DNA of 64,000 bases. It comes from SZUA-309 sp965215995. GTDB taxonomy: Bacteria; Pseudomonadota; Gammaproteobacteria; Pseudomonadales; Azotimanducaceae. Position 1 is the first letter of the stretch. Every line of letters starts with the position of its first letter. Location: contig OZ244128.1 of assembly GCA_965215995.1 (NCBI GenBank), positions 434,001 to 498,000 on the forward strand, in the 5' to 3' direction. A program made the translations under genes and the position numbers. Shown here piece after piece: positions 52,101 to 59,584 of the stretch. The notes beneath the pieces are model-generated. The model searched no databases and was not told the DNA's origin. It saw only the letters and a list, made by a program, of their open reading frames with translations.

Positions 52101-53147
52101 GTGATTAACATCGGAATCATCGCCAATCCGGCGTCAGGCAAAGACGTCCGGCGTCTTGTCGCTCGAGCATCCGTGTTCGACAACCCGGAAAAGCAGGCCA
52201 TCGTTCAGCGGCTTATTGCCGGCATGGAAGGCGTGCTCGGCGATTCCGACTGGCGTCTGTACTACCTCGATGACGCACACGGCATCGTCCGTCAGGCGGT
52301 GAGCAGTGTGCTTGGTGAGGACTCCGGACGCGGGGTGCCGATCATGAGCGCTGAAACCGGCAGCGCCATAGACACCACCCGAGCCGCGCGAGCGCTTGCC
52401 GAGGTACCCACGGACGTGAATCTGAGCCTGGGCGGCGATGGCACCAACCGGGCACTCTGTCTGGGCTGGCGGGACGCCCCGCTGATTCCGATTTCCACCG
52501 GCACCAACAACGTCTTTCCGCGCCTGATGGAAGCAACGGTAGCAGGTGCCGCTGCCGCGCTCGTCGCCTCCGGCCGAATTCCGAGAACAGAGGTTTCCCG
52601 ACAGCAGAAAGTCATCCGGGTGGAGATCGAAGGAGAAGCGGACGATCTGGCGCTGATCGATGCCGTGCTCGTCAACGAGCGTTTCGTGGGTGCCCGGGCG
52701 CTGCTGAACCCGGAGAGCTTGAGTTCCGCCCTGCTGACCATTGCCGATCCAGCGGCTGTTGGCATCACGGCGATCGGCGGACTGATCGACCCCCTCAGCG
52801 AGCGGGCGGACGACGGGATGCAGATTGAGTTTGCGACCCAGGATCAGGCATCCACCCTCATCCGAGCGCCCATCGCCCCCGGCTACTACCGGGAAGTCGG
52901 CATACGTGAGCATCGCAGGGTCAACTTCAACCAGTCCCTGCGTTGCCAGGGACCGGGGGTGCTCGCATTCGATGGCGAGCGGGAGCGGGTACTGAAGCCT
53001 GGACAAGAGGCTCTGCTCACAGTCGAGCGCACGGGGCCTCATGTGATCGACGTGCCGGCCACCATGAGGCTGGCAGCCAGCAGAGGCAGCTTTCTGATGC
53101 CCACCAATCTGCCTCAGACGACGGCCGCCGGAGCGGCAGCAGAGTAA
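52101..53147 (+). CDS. AcoX-like ATP-NAD kinase family protein
   Basis: A 348-residue NAD-kinase-fold protein: MINIGIIANPASGKDVRRLVARASVFDNPEKQAIVQRLIAGMEG, with GGDGTNRAL (the GGDG motif) in LSLGGDGTNRALCLGWRDAPLIPISTGTNNVFPRLMEATVAG. AcoX proteins are encoded within acetoin-dehydrogenase operons and their role is unsettled. Its presence links this operon to that type. Start is GTG at 52101; no clear ribosome binding site. Ends 13 bases before the E2 gene. Confidence 0.88.
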   Translation: MINIGIIANPASGKDVRRLVARASVFDNPEKQAIVQRLIAGMEGVLGDSDWRLYYLDDAHGIVRQAVSSVLGEDSGRGVPIMSAETGSAIDTTRAARALAEVPTDVNLSLGGDGTNRALCLGWRDAPLIPISTGTNNVFPRLMEATVAGAAAALVASGRIPRTEVSRQQKVIRVEIEGEADDLALIDAVLVNERFVGARALLNPESLSSALLTIADPAAVGITAIGGLIDPLSERADDGMQIEFATQDQASTLIRAPIAPGYYREVGIREHRRVNFNQSLRCQGPGVLAFDGERERVLKPGQEALLTVERTGPHVIDVPATMRLAASRGSFLMPTNLPQTTAAGAAAE

Positions 53148-53160
53148 TAAGGAACGAGCC

Positions 53161-54574
53161 ATGCCCACCGAGGTGTATCTGGTCAAGGTTGGAATGAACA
53201 TGACAGAGGGCGTTGTCGAGGAGTGGTACATCCCCGATGGCGGCACGGTCAGTAAAGGCGAGCTCCTCTATCGCCTGGAGACCGAGAAGGTGAATCTCGA
53301 CGTGGATGCGGAGACCAGCGGAGTGGTGAAACACCTGGTCGGCGAAGGCATCACCAAGGAGCCGGGGGATGTGGTGGGCTACATCTACGCAGAAGGCGAA
53401 GCGATCCCGGAGGTCTTGCCGGGGCCGATGGCGCTTCGCAGCCGGCCGTTGCAACGGCAGGCTCGAAGGCCCAGGAAGAACCGATCCTCGCCCCCGCGGC
53501 TGCTACTGCGCTCGCGGCCGACGGCCGGATCAAGGCCTCGCCCATAGCCAGACGGTTGGCAGCAGAGCGCGGCGTTGCACTCTCGGCCCTCAAGGGAACA
53601 GGTCCCGGTGGCCGGATCGTGGAGGCAGATGTCCTCGCCTGCCGAAATCGGCGCCGGTATTCCCGCGACCACTGCAGCCGAGACGGAAGATGGCGTTCCC
53701 CGCTCGTCCCCCATGGCGCGCAAGGTCGCCAGAGAGCTTGGGGTGGATCTGGACACCGTACGGGGCACCGGTCCGGGTGGACGAATCACCAAGGATGACG
53801 TAGAGGCTGCCGCAGCCGGTGCTGCTTCGACACCCACCACGGCTTCGCCTGCTGCCCTCCCTGCCGCAGTTGTCTGGTTCGGTGGCGGAAGATCAGACCG
53901 TGCCGGTACGCGGCATGCGCAAGACCATCGCCCGACGAATGCATGCCAGCCTGCAGGAAATGGCGCAGCTCACCATGGACATGGACGTGGTGATGGATGA
54001 CGCGGTCAAGCTCAGAGGCCAGCTGATCGATGAATGGCAGCAGGAAGGGCTTCGCCCGACCTACACCGACCTGGTCATTCGAGCGGTCGCCAAGGCACTG
54101 GCGATGCACCGGCCGATGAACGCCACCATGAACGAGACAGAGATCGTTCAACACGGCGCGATCAACGTTGGCATGGCTGTCGCCCTGCCGGCAGGGTTGA
54201 TCGTGCCGGTGGTGAAGAACGCCAATCTGCTGAGCGTGCAGATGCTCGCCCGCGAGACTTCACGGCTGGCGCTGGCGGCCAGAGACGGCACCCTGACGCC
54301 GGACGATCTGCAGGGCGGGACGTTCACGGTGACTGCCCTCGGTATGTTCGGCGTGGACTCGTTCACGCCCATCATCAACTCTCCCGAAGCTGGTATCCTC
54401 GGTGTGAACCGCATTCGTGATGACGTCGCCTGGGAAGGCGACCGACCGGTGAAGCAACAGCGCATGAAGCTGTCGCTCACCTGGGATCACCGGGTGCTGG
54501 ATGGCGCGCCGGCAGCCGAGTTCCTCGGCAGCGTCCGGGACCTGCTCGAAGCGCCCTACCGCTTGCTCATCTAG
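53161..54574 (+). pseudogene. dihydrolipoamide acyltransferase (E2) gene split by three frame changes
   Basis: The region reads as one E2 protein only if three frame changes are allowed. Frame 1 has the lipoyl domain (MPTEVYLVKVGMNMTEG, lipoyl Lys43 in ETEKVNLD). After about 53421-53424 (GGGG) frame 3 holds a first subunit-binding domain (SPIARRLAAERGVALSALKGTGPGGRIVEADV). At about 53637 frame 1 returns with a second such domain (SPMARKVARELGVDLDTVRGTGPGGRITKDDVEAA). At about 53870 frame 2 takes over with the acyltransferase core, ending in the active site TWDHRVLDG. All breaks lie in Ala/Pro linkers. Either a decayed gene or sequencing errors; no separate ribosome binding sites are clear. 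Confidence 0.85.
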
Positions 54575-54592
54575 GCAAAGGAACCAGTCAGC

Positions 54593-55474
54593 ATGGCCGT
54601 GCAGATCACTCCGCTTTCTCCCGTCATCGGTGCCGAGATCAGCGGAGTGGATCTGTCCGCGGTAACCGACGACGAGTTCGAGACCATTCACCAGGCACTC
54701 ACTGCGCATCAGGTGATCTTCTTCCGGGACCAGGACGCGCTGGCCCCGGAGGTGCAGATCGCATTCGCCCGTCGCTTCGGTGATCTGCACGCCCATCCGG
54801 CAGCACCGCACATGGACGGGCACCCGGAGATCTTCGTGATCCACGCACACAAAGACTCCAAGGTCGCCAACGGCAACGGCTGGCATACGGACGTATCCTG
54901 TGACGAAGCGCCGCCCATGGGCACGATGCTGCAGATTCACGAACTTCCGCAGTCCGGCGGCGACACGTTATGGATCAACACCTGCGCCGCCTATGACAGT
55001 CTGTCCCGCGCCATGCAGCGCTTTCTCGAGACGCTCAGCGCCCGCCACGAATCGGAACACATCTACCGGGGACGCTACTCGGACCGAGGCGTAGACGATG
55101 CGGGTCGTGTTTATCCAAGCGCCGTGCATCCGGTGGTGCGCACCCATCCGGAGTCCGGCCGCCGGGCGTTGTACGTGAATCCGAGCTTCACCACCCGCAT
55201 CTGCGAGCTTGGCTTCGAGGAGAGCAACGCGCTCCTCGACTACCTGTATCGCCATCAGCAACGGCCGGAGTTCCAGGTCCGCTTCCGCTGGTCGCGAAAC
55301 GCCATCGCGCTCTGGGACAACCGGTCCACACAACACTTCGCCCTCTGGGACTACTGGCCTGAAGAGCGCAAAGGCCATCGGGTGACCATCGCCGGAGAGC
55401 GGCCGTTCTTCGATCCTGACCGCCGGCCGACAACGGAACCGAATCCGCTGAAACGACTGGCCCGAAGCCTATGA
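54593..55474 (+). CDS. TauD/TfdA-family Fe(II)/2-oxoglutarate dioxygenase
   Basis: A 293-residue protein. It begins AVQITPLSPVIGAEISGVDLSAVTDDEFETIHQALTAHQVIFFRDQD, and the iron site is GNGWHTDVSCDEAPP with His98 and Asp100; the distal His is in NRSTQHFALWDYWPEERKGHRVTIAGERPF, with the 2-oxoglutarate Arg nearby. TfdA-type enzymes cleave aryloxyacetates; TauD-type cleave taurine. The substrate is open. Stop overlaps the amidohydrolase start (ATGA). Confidence 0.94.
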   Translation: MAVQITPLSPVIGAEISGVDLSAVTDDEFETIHQALTAHQVIFFRDQDALAPEVQIAFARRFGDLHAHPAAPHMDGHPEIFVIHAHKDSKVANGNGWHTDVSCDEAPPMGTMLQIHELPQSGGDTLWINTCAAYDSLSRAMQRFLETLSARHESEHIYRGRYSDRGVDDAGRVYPSAVHPVVRTHPESGRRALYVNPSFTTRICELGFEESNALLDYLYRHQQRPEFQVRFRWSRNAIALWDNRSTQHFALWDYWPEERKGHRVTIAGERPFFDPDRRPTTEPNPLKRLARSL

Positions 55475-57195
55475 AGCAGATTCTCCCTGCACACCCGGCC
55501 CGCGCCGGGTTTCTCGTTGCGCTGCTGGCTTATCTGCTGGCCGGTTGTTCGCCCGCAGAAGAGGCTCCCGAAATCCGCGGTGCTCTAGACACCGAATCAG
55601 CGACGGCTGCAGCCGATGTGATCTTCACCAACGGCCACGTCCTGACCCTGGATGAGGCCGATACGGTAGCCAGCACCCTGGTGGTCACCGGCGAGAAGAT
55701 CGTCGCCGTGGGCGATGCTTCCGTGGCCGCGGGCTTCAGCGCCCCTCTGGTCATCGATCTGGGCGGGAAGACTCTGATGCCGGGGTTCATCGACAGCCAC
55801 ACGCACATTTACGGTCGCCCGCCCCACTACATCGACCTCACGGAGGTGAACTCCGTGGCCGAGATCGTCAGCCTGGTGCGCGCCAAGGCAGCGGAGGTGG
55901 GGCCGGGTAATTGGATTACCGGTTACGGCTGGTCGGAAGACGAGCTCGCCGAAGGACGCCGCCCACTGATCGGCGACCTGGATGCGGCAGCGCCCGGCCA
56001 CCCGGTGATGCTGACCCGGGCAGGCGGCCACAGCGCCGTGTTCTCGAGCAGAGCGTTCGAGATCGGCGGTGTGGATGCGACCACGCCCAATCCTGAAGGC
56101 GGCATCATCGAGCGGGACGAGTCCGGGGCTCTAAACGGTGTCATTCGTGAGCGACAGAACCTCGTTGGCGACCTGATTCCTGTCACGCCGCCACAGGAGT
56201 TGCGGCCGAGCCTGATCGCCAATCTGCAGGCGCTGCTCGGCAAAGGCATCACCTCCATCATCCACGCCAATGCCACCCTGGAGATCTACCCGGTCTGGGA
56301 GGCCGCCTACGCTGAACATCACGGCGCTCTGCCGCGCGCTTCCGTGCAGCTCCTTCACGAAGGTCCGGAAGCCATGGCCGCGTTCGGCAAGCTCACCGGC
56401 GACGGCGACGAGCACCTTCAGGTGGGACCGTTGAAGATCTTTGCGGACGGCGGCTTTACGGGCCCGGCTGCCTACACCAGCAAGCCCTACAAGGGCGAAG
56501 ACGAGTACCGTGGCAAGCTGAACATGACAGAAGCCGAGCTGCGCGAACTGGTCATCATGGCTCACGAGGAAGGCTGGCAGTTGGGCATCCATGCCATCGG
56601 TGATGCCGCTATCATGCTGACCGTAGACTATCTGGTGGAGGTCCTCAGCCGCTCCCCGCGGGACGACCACCGCCACTACCTGAACCACTTCACCGTGATG
56701 CCTGATGGGCAGACCATGGACGACATGGCTGCGCACGGTATCGCCATCACCCAGCAGCCAAACTTCACCTACACCCTGGAAGGCCGCTACGTCGCCAACC
56801 TGGATGGCGCTCGGCTGGAGACCAACAACCCGCTTCGCACACCCATGGATCACGGCATTCATGTGGCCATCTCGAGCGATATCCTGCCCATCGGACCCTG
56901 GGTGGGCATCTACGCCGCCGTGACCCGCAAGGGGATGAGCGGCCGGGTGTTCGGTCCCGCCGAAGCCATCAGCCGCATTGAAGCGTTAAAGGGCTACACC
57001 AGCAAAGGCGCCTGGCTCACCCGGGAAGAAAACATCAAGGGCATGCTCGCGCCTGACATGCTGGCCGACATGATCGTTCTCTCCGCCAACCCCCTGACCG
57101 TGCCCGATGAGGAACTTCTCGACATCGAAATCCTGGAGACCTGGCTTGGCGGGCAACGGGTTTATCAGAAGCCGCAGTCACGAGGAAGCAGATGA
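55471..57195 (+). CDS. amidohydrolase family lipoprotein (YtcJ-like)
   Basis: A 574-residue protein with a lipoprotein signal (ALLAYLLAGCSPAEE; lipobox Cys26). The metal-dependent hydrolase core has FIDSHTHIYGRPPHYIDLTEV (first metal-binding HxH), the second half KIFADGGFTGPAAY, GWQLGIHAIGDAAI, and HYLNHFTVMPDG. It is of the Amidohydro_3/YtcJ type, whose members hydrolyse N-substituted formamides or related amides. It should be anchored in the outer membrane or the periplasmic face. Overlaps TauD and the ligase by four bases each. Confidence 0.92.
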   Translation: MKQILPAHPARAGFLVALLAYLLAGCSPAEEAPEIRGALDTESATAAADVIFTNGHVLTLDEADTVASTLVVTGEKIVAVGDASVAAGFSAPLVIDLGGKTLMPGFIDSHTHIYGRPPHYIDLTEVNSVAEIVSLVRAKAAEVGPGNWITGYGWSEDELAEGRRPLIGDLDAAAPGHPVMLTRAGGHSAVFSSRAFEIGGVDATTPNPEGGIIERDESGALNGVIRERQNLVGDLIPVTPPQELRPSLIANLQALLGKGITSIIHANATLEIYPVWEAAYAEHHGALPRASVQLLHEGPEAMAAFGKLTGDGDEHLQVGPLKIFADGGFTGPAAYTSKPYKGEDEYRGKLNMTEAELRELVIMAHEEGWQLGIHAIGDAAIMLTVDYLVEVLSRSPRDDHRHYLNHFTVMPDGQTMDDMAAHGIAITQQPNFTYTLEGRYVANLDGARLETNNPLRTPMDHGIHVAISSDILPIGPWVGIYAAVTRKGMSGRVFGPAEAISRIEALKGYTSKGAWLTREENIKGMLAPDMLADMIVLSANPLTVPDEELLDIEILETWLGGQRVYQKPQSRGSR

Positions 57196-58757
57196 CTCAT
57201 TTTCCCCAGAAAATTGCCGCCGAGCGTGGCGACGACCGTGCACTCGTCGACGAGCGCGGTGAGCTCAGCTGGAAGGATTTCAACCTGCGGACCAATCAGC
57301 TGCTCTCGGCGCTGCGTGGCCTCGGCCTGGGTCCCGGTGACACGGTCGCCGTCTACGCGGGCAACTGTCGCGAGTACTACGAGATCATGATGGCCGCCAT
57401 CCATACCGGCATCATCTGGGTACCCGTGAACTGGCACTTCAGCCCGGAAGAGCTGGCCTATGTGATCGCTGATTCGGAAGCAAAAGTCCTGTTCGCCGAG
57501 GGCCAGTTCCTCGACCAGGCAGCGGCAGCCGTGGATCGGGACGAGACGCCCGGACTGGAACACTGCATTGCAATTCGCGGCGAGCGCCTACCCGGTGCGT
57601 TCCAGGACTATGAGCAGCTGCTGGCATCCGGCAGCAAAGATGAGCCGGAGAACCAGTCCATGGGGGGGCCCATGTTCTACACATCCGGCACCACCGGACG
57701 GCCGAAGGGCGTGAAGTCCAACAGCTCCGCCGCGGGTGGTCCCATCGAGGTTCTAGAGCTGATGGGGGCCGGATTGTCGGGCATGCTCAACATTCCCGCT
57801 GACGGCACGACCTACATCTGCGGCCCGGTCTATCACTCGGCACAGTGGGCATTCTCCTTTCTGCCTCTGCTTGTCGGCAGCCGGGTGCTGATGCGGCACC
57901 GGTTCGACCCAGCCGAATCGCTCCGCCTGATGGACGATCACAAGGTAACCAACGTGCACCTGGTGCCCACTCAGTTTCATCGCTTTCTGAAGCTCGAAGA
58001 GGACGAGCGCGCCGAATTCGATGGCAGTTCTCTGGTGGTGGTGTGGCACGGTGCAGCACCCTGCCCACCGGAAACCAAGCGCAAGATGATCGACTGGTGG
58101 GGTCCCGTGGTCAGCGAGTACTACGGTTCCACGGAAGGCTCCATCGTCTCCCAGATCACCGCCGAGGAGTGGCTCGAGCGTCCCGGCTCGGTCGGCAAAG
58201 CAGGTGCCATGTCGGAGATCACCATACGCGATGACGATGGCAACGTCGTTCCTGCTGGCGAGTCGGGCCAGATCTACGTCAGGAACCTGATGGGCACCGA
58301 CTTCGAGTACCACAACGAGCCGGAGAAGACCGCGGACGTACACCTGGAACCCGGCGTGTTCACCTTCGGCGACATCGGTTACTTCGATGAGGACAAGTAT
58401 CTCTACCTCAGTGACCGGAAGATCGACATGATCATCTCCGGTGGGGTGAACATCTACCCGGCCGAGATAGAGGCCGTGCTCGTGCAGCATCCGGCAGTGG
58501 AGGATGCCGCAGTATTCGGCATCCCCAATGAGGAGTTCGGAGAAGAGGTGAAGGCCGCGGTCAAGCTTGCGTCGGGGCATGAGGCCGGTGAGACGCTGAC
58601 TCAAACCCTGATCGACTACTGCCGGGAGCACCTGGCTGGCTACAAGGCACCCAGGTCCATCGACTACGAGGAAGAGTTCCCCCGGCACGAGACGGGCAAG
58701 CTCTACAAGCGGCTCTTGCGCGATCGCTACTGGCAGGGTCAGGGGAGAACCATCTGA
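57192..58757 (+). CDS. acyl-CoA synthetase (AMP-forming)
   Basis: A 521-residue ANL-family ligase. Core motifs are MFYTSGTTGRPKGVKSN (P-loop, YTSGTTGxPKG), EYYGSTEGS, the hinge FTFGDIGYFDEDKYLYLSDRKIDMIISGGVNIYPAEIE, and PRHETGKLYKRLLRD with the catalytic Lys. It activates a carboxylate to acyl-AMP then acyl-CoA. Start overlaps the amidohydrolase end by four bases (ATGA), and its TGA overlaps the methyltransferase ATG by one. The context suggests a product of the dioxygenase or amidohydrolase is its substrate. Confidence 0.95.
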   Translation: MTHFPQKIAAERGDDRALVDERGELSWKDFNLRTNQLLSALRGLGLGPGDTVAVYAGNCREYYEIMMAAIHTGIIWVPVNWHFSPEELAYVIADSEAKVLFAEGQFLDQAAAAVDRDETPGLEHCIAIRGERLPGAFQDYEQLLASGSKDEPENQSMGGPMFYTSGTTGRPKGVKSNSSAAGGPIEVLELMGAGLSGMLNIPADGTTYICGPVYHSAQWAFSFLPLLVGSRVLMRHRFDPAESLRLMDDHKVTNVHLVPTQFHRFLKLEEDERAEFDGSSLVVVWHGAAPCPPETKRKMIDWWGPVVSEYYGSTEGSIVSQITAEEWLERPGSVGKAGAMSEITIRDDDGNVVPAGESGQIYVRNLMGTDFEYHNEPEKTADVHLEPGVFTFGDIGYFDEDKYLYLSDRKIDMIISGGVNIYPAEIEAVLVQHPAVEDAAVFGIPNEEFGEEVKAAVKLASGHEAGETLTQTLIDYCREHLAGYKAPRSIDYEEEFPRHETGKLYKRLLRDRYWQGQGRTI

Positions 58758-59374
58758 TGGGACTTTATGCGAAGTACGTGCTGCCGAAGCTGATCGATGC
58801 GGCCTGCAGCCAGCCGCCCATGGCGGAGCTGCGCAGCCGTTACGTGCCCGAAGCGGAAGGCAATGTGCTGGAGATCGGTATCGGCAGCGGATTGAACCTG
58901 CCCCACTACTCCGACAGAGCGCGATCCGTCACCGGACTGGACCCCCACGCCGAGCTGACCGATATGGCGAAAGCCCGGGCCCAGAACGCCACGCCGGACG
59001 TGGAAGTGCTGCAGATTTCCGGCGAGGAGATTCCGGCAGACGACGGCCGCTTCGACAGCATCGTCTGCACCTGGACGCTCTGCTCCATACCGAACGTCTA
59101 CCAGGCGCTCCGGGAAATGAATCGGGTAGTGAAGCCAGGCGGCCGTTTCTACTTCGTGGAGCACGGACTGTCCCCGGATGCGGGCGTGCAACGCTGGCAG
59201 CGGCGGATTGAACCGCTATGGAAGATCATCGGCGGTGGCTGTCATCTGACCCGCAAAGCCGACGATCTGATCCAGGACGCCGGCTTCCTGCTACCGGATT
59301 CTGAGTCAGGTTACCTGCCTGGTCCCAAGTGGGCGGCCTTCATGACCCACGGCATTGCGGTCAAACCAGCCTGA
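58757..59374 (+). CDS. class I SAM-dependent methyltransferase
   Basis: A 205-residue Methyltransf_11-type protein: VLEIGIGSGLNLPHYSDRARSVTGLDPHAELTDMAKARAQNATPDVEVLQISGEEIPADDGRFDSIVCTWTLCSIPNVYQALREMNRVVKPGGRFYFVEHGLSPDAGVQRWQRRIEPLWKIIGGGCHLTRKADDLIQDAGF. It resembles the UbiE/COQ5 and phospholipid methyltransferase groups. Substrate unknown. It ends the coupled chain TauD-amidohydrolase-ligase-methyltransferase. Confidence 0.92.
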   Translation: MGLYAKYVLPKLIDAACSQPPMAELRSRYVPEAEGNVLEIGIGSGLNLPHYSDRARSVTGLDPHAELTDMAKARAQNATPDVEVLQISGEEIPADDGRFDSIVCTWTLCSIPNVYQALREMNRVVKPGGRFYFVEHGLSPDAGVQRWQRRIEPLWKIIGGGCHLTRKADDLIQDAGFLLPDSESGYLPGPKWAAFMTHGIAVKPA

Positions 59375-59382
59375 GGAAAGCG

Positions 59383-59411
59383 TTGACGGCGCCAATCGGC
59401 AGCGTTAAAAA
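59383..59411 (+). promoter_or_regulatory. candidate sigma70 promoter of the TonB receptor
   Basis: TTGACG (59383-59388) and TAAAAA (59406-59411) are separated by exactly 17 bases, a good -35 and a moderate -10 (four of six). They lie nine bases after the methyltransferase stop and about 175 bases before the receptor ATG. The rest of the 210-base gap (59375-59584) holds a small inverted repeat, GCATTG/CAATGC near 59463, and GGGGAG before the ATG. Confidence 0.4.
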
Positions 59412-59584
59412 CCGTCACATCTGTTGGTTTTGAGGAGAAACCGTCGGAGCGTTGGAAGCCTGTGCATTGCCCCATGCAATGAGAGAGACGCAGGTTTTCG
59501 CTGCAGCGTGAAAGACGGGCACAAGGTCTACGTCGGCAACAGGTGCCAGCAGCGTTGCCGATCCGCAAAACAAGGGGAGAGAAT

